Assembly (NCBI GenBank): GCA_951213105.1
Contig: OX578148.1
Coordinates: forward strand, 140,696,415 to 140,760,414
DNA: 64,000 nucleotides
Source: Amaurobius ferox
Taxonomy: Eukaryota; Arthropoda; Arachnida; Araneae; Amaurobiidae
Reading direction: 5' to 3'
Shown here: piece after piece, positions 60,573-64,000 of the stretch
How positions within the stretch are numbered: the first letter of the stretch is position 1
Layout of the letters: every line of letters begins with the position of its first letter
Made by a program: the position numbers and the translations under genes
The notes under the pieces: generated by a model
Database searches by the model: none
The model's input: only the letters and a program-made list of their open reading frames with translations
Told to the model about the DNA's origin: nothing

Positions 60573-63500
60573 TTAAAAATAATTTCGTAAAATTATATCC
60601 CGAGCTCCTCTATCTTTTTGCCTGTGAGGTGGTTCAGGTGCACCAGTATTAAACAGGATATCATCATCATCATCATCCATCTCTGTACCTGTGATAATAA
60701 TATTCGACTTTACACACATATTGTGTAAAACAGCACAGGCATTTATAATTCTAGCTGCCACAGGAGGTGTGTAATGCAGTGTCCTGTGGCGCAACAAACA
60801 TCGAAAACGTGATTTTAATGTTCCATTAGTCCTTTCAACTACAGATCTGCCACGGGAATGCGATTTATTAAAGCGGTCTTCTGCAGATCCTTCCACTGCT
60901 TCAGGATATTGGGTTATCAGATTATACTGTAACGGGTAACCAGAATCCCCTGTTGAAAAAAATGAAAAATATTTGTCAAAATACATATTAAACAGCAAAT
61001 TACAATTTCACATTTTCCCAAGGTACTCATTTAAAATTTAGCTAATATAAAATCTATTGTTAAAGCCGGTTTTTAGGCCATTAAGTTTTTAACAGATTTA
61101 CACATTTTGATCATCTCTAAACTTGAATCAAACATTGTTAATGTTATTTTAAAATCAAAAGCTAAAATATAACGTTAATAACATACTGGGCAAGAGCCGT
61201 AGACAGTTTACCATTTTTAACATCTCGAGCATGTTCAGCTAAACAAATACAGACGGTACATTTAGTACTGCCAATATAGAATTTAAAGTTATTATCAGGC
61301 GATAAAAGGAAGACAACATACACCCCAGCCTGCCACTTAAAGTTCTTTTTTATCCTTATATTTATCCGAATGGATATGATTAAATAACATACTAACAGTT
61401 GCATGAGCTGGATTAAACTTAAAACTCGTGGTAATGTGATGTCTGTGAATGCAATATCTCACAAACAAATGAATTAATTTGATTCAAATTAGGTATACTT
61501 GACATAGTTAGTAAATACTGGAACTCTATTGATTATAAGCACAGTCAAAGAAAGCCACCTTGAATTATTATTTTTAAAAATATGATCAAGTTAGTTCATC
61601 ACGTTAAATAAACCATCACTTTATACATAATTCATTATAAGAAAACTAATAATATATATTTTAGAGTGATGATATGAACCATTCTTTTGATTACACATTT
61701 TATAATACATTTACAAAAGACAGTCACGTAAAAATGAAGTATTATAAAAAAAAGTTAGCATTTCATATGCTACATTATACTAAAAGTTCCTTAATATAAT
61801 TAATTTTTGTGGATTTAGTATGTTCTATTAATACAGAAAAAGTCCAATTTTATGTTTTAAAACTGATTTGCCAAATGTTAATTATTTTGCTTAATATTAA
61901 TTAAATACCAATGTTATTTTGATTTGGACTTTGTATGTATGAATATATTTTATTTAGACAATAGTCTAAATTTTAATGTATAAATTTTTTATTGTGGGCA
62001 TAAATGAGAGTGAACATAAATATTTTTGGAATATATTTTTGGCAGACGAGCAAAGCAACACAGCTTACAATTGAGTACTGGATTTAATTAACAAATTAAA
62101 AAAGCAAATGAAGATGGAAAAGTTTAAGAACCGCTTCTGTAAAGTATATGTATTATTAGTACTAGATTCAACAAAATTTATCGTGTTAAATCATCAAAAG
62201 TTAGTGTTTGTTTATATTTTCTACCCATATGCAACCAACCAATCACAGCACAGCTTACATCCAAGTTCCCAATTTAATCTGAATCAACTAATTTCAAACA
62301 TCTGGATCAACTATCTCAAAATCGATGATCTGAGGTGAACTCCGCTGACTAACTTTGATCAAGCTCAGTTGATCCGTCTTTAGTCTAATGTTGGTGAAAC
62401 CAGACCTAAATGATGTAAAACAGATCAGAAAATTCGATACAATAATGGTGAAATAGATAAATAAAAAAATAATCCAATTGAAAAAACCTTACTAGCCAGC
62501 TACAGAAACCAGCCCAGTTATTTTTAAAAACAGTAGACCTTCCTACTTGTTTGCATATTAAGCAAATACTGCAAGTCACAACTAACGATACACAGTTTGA
62601 TAATAGGATAGAAATTAAGTGGCACAGACTGCGGCACTCTATTCAGCCCCCCCCCCCTCCAATACATGCCTTCGAATGTCCCTCCATAGAATTGTCTATT
62701 ATAAACCTGCCCTATATGCTCTCTAAATATAAAAATACTCATCAGTAAATAATCAGTAATTCATAAGCAGAGTGGTATAAAATTTAAAACTGTCTATAAA
62801 CAAAAGTATTTGCCTAAAAAATTTCTGCAAAAATCTGCAGAGTCATATACGGTATATGCGCACACATGTCACACAAAAATATTGATTGTCTGGTTACCTA
62901 ATTTATTTAGGTAATATTTTCAGGGTACTAGTAAATGGAAAAAAAAAAGGGGGGGGGGGAGGGAACATGATTTACCAGAGTTAGATATATAATATAGTTT
63001 TTGAAAATGAAAGTAACAGTGCATATGCATTGCTCATAACAAAAAAAAAATTTAATAATTCTTAAAAATTTCTGCAATTCGAAAAACTTTCTGTGAAAGG
63101 TGTTCACATGTTCGTCTATATTCTGACTCTGTTCATAAGTAAGAATAACATAATTGATCAGCAAAGCCAGTATATATTCAATTTGAAGCACTAACTGTTA
63201 AAATTTAAAAAGTTAGAATAGTTAATTTTGTATTTTTAATTCTTAGTCAATTTATTACATTTGGTACTTGCCCCTAAATGTCGTGTCAGTTAGTCTGCGA
63301 TAAATGGGATATCATAATGTTTATCATGTGTGTACAATCTTTAGAGTCAAAAGAAATTTTAAGCAAATGGTTAGGAGTTGAAAAAAGTTGCTGGTTAATT
63401 GTAAATATATATAATTTTTTTAAATTCAAATATCTGTGCCTCTTATTGAAGAGAAAGCGCAACTTTTTACACCCATTTGCATTTTAAATCCCTGGATCAA

Positions 63501-64000
63501 TACATTTTAATAGTGCAGATTTAATATACTTCTCAATTCTTCAAGAAAGTCAATTTTAAAAGTACTTAAAGTGAAAGATACTTTTATTTGGCATTTACAC
63601 ACATTTAAAAAAAAATAATATAATATTTATAAAACAATTAATATCTACCTAATAGCCAACCATTACAGTTTGCTAAGCATCCATATTCGAATGCATCATG
63701 TAGATTTGATGCTCGCCATATATAACTGTCGTGCACACTGCCTGGAAATCGTGCTGATATGTTCATAATAACTTGTTTCATATCACACACCTAGATGTAA
63801 ATGATAACATGTTTTAAATTTTTTTACTCTAATAAAATGACTTGAAACAAATTGTCTAATAATAAGAAATTTTCTTACTAATTGAACATTAAGTGAATGA
63901 AAATTTTTTCTATTCAAATAATTTTTCTCTTTCTGGCTGTTGTTATCACTAGGAGCTATGATTGCAACATGTGTGCAATCAATAGCTCCTATAACACCTG
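60573..64000 (-). CDS. HARBI1-type DDE transposase, exons 3 (part) to 5 (copy C)
   Basis: Minus-strand exons are beyond 64000-63879, 63790-63649 and 60949-60573, with the same splice sites and phases as A and B. They hold the catalytic D of VIGAIDCTHVAI, the D of FPGSVHDSYIW and the E of SVVERTNGTLKSRF. No stop or frameshift was found in the visible part. Exons 1 and 2 are outside the window. With its intact accessory gene this is the best candidate here for a complete two-gene element. Confidence 0.85.
61162..61431 (-). pseudogene. GIY-YIG Penelope endonuclease remnant (copy C)
   Basis: Same fragment as in intron 4 of A and B. The endonuclease part reads as in B, including the extra A that separates it from the upstream part. 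Confidence 0.6.

Larger units (their letters stand above)
52017..64000 (-). mobile_element. PIF/Harbinger transposon, copy C (inverted, cut by window edge)
   Basis: Same element as A and B in the opposite direction. Its right terminal repeat starts at ACCACCAACACATCG and lacks the outer CAGGGGCCCT. It shares with B the missing 980 bp, the composite SINE and the accessory gene variants (MENNLELN against MESNPELN in A). It differs from B in keeping accessory exon 2 and in a separate deletion of about 1 kb at 59936. The left end and transposase exons 1-2 lie outside the window. Confidence 0.88.

Overview
The window is eukaryotic, AT-rich and made almost entirely of transposable elements. Introns, GT/AG splice sites, tRNA- and 5S-rRNA-derived SINEs, PIF/Harbinger elements, a THAP exon and an N-terminal-endonuclease Penelope-like element all point to an invertebrate. 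An arthropod is likely and a spider plausible, since permuted Penelope-like elements are abundant in spiders; this is inference, because there is no host marker gene. No prokaryotic gene, operon, CRISPR array or complete structural RNA gene was seen.

Layout. (1) 1-6556: repeats only: a diverged dispersed repeat, two tRNA-derived SINEs, a ~163-bp tandem duplication, a ~1.8-kb snapback made of two inverted copies of a family called R1 here, and two adjacent inverted SINEs. (2) 6557-21273 and 21275-34960: two very large PIF/Harbinger DNA transposons (copies A and B, ~14.7 and ~13.7 kb), head to tail, abutting at a GGGCCC palindrome. Each has a five-exon HARBI1-type transposase gene at the left end and, on the other strand at the right end, a Myb/SANT-like accessory gene of up to three exons. 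Other elements are nested in the introns and between the genes. (3) 34961-40900: R1 copies, a foldback MITE, AT-rich DNA and a long TA-microsatellite hairpin. (4) 40979-43726: one uninterrupted 915-codon ORF with a GIY-YIG endonuclease ahead of a telomerase-related reverse transcriptase, fitting the Naiad clade of Penelope-like elements. It lies between TA microsatellites. (5) 43727-52016: TA microsatellites, direct and tandem repeats, and a first exon encoding a THAP zinc finger. (6) 52017-64000: a third Harbinger (copy C), inverted relative to A and B, cut by the window edge.

How the parts fit. HARBI1 nucleases are known to work with an element-encoded Myb-like protein that aids nuclear import and end binding. 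All three transposase genes look intact where visible. The accessory gene looks intact only in C: A has a nonsense codon at the end of exon 1, and B has lost exon 2 and has a stop in exon 3. Shared substitutions and a shared ~980-bp deletion make B and C sisters, with A more distant. The Penelope-like ORF keeps every catalytic motif I can check and looks recently active or recently inserted.
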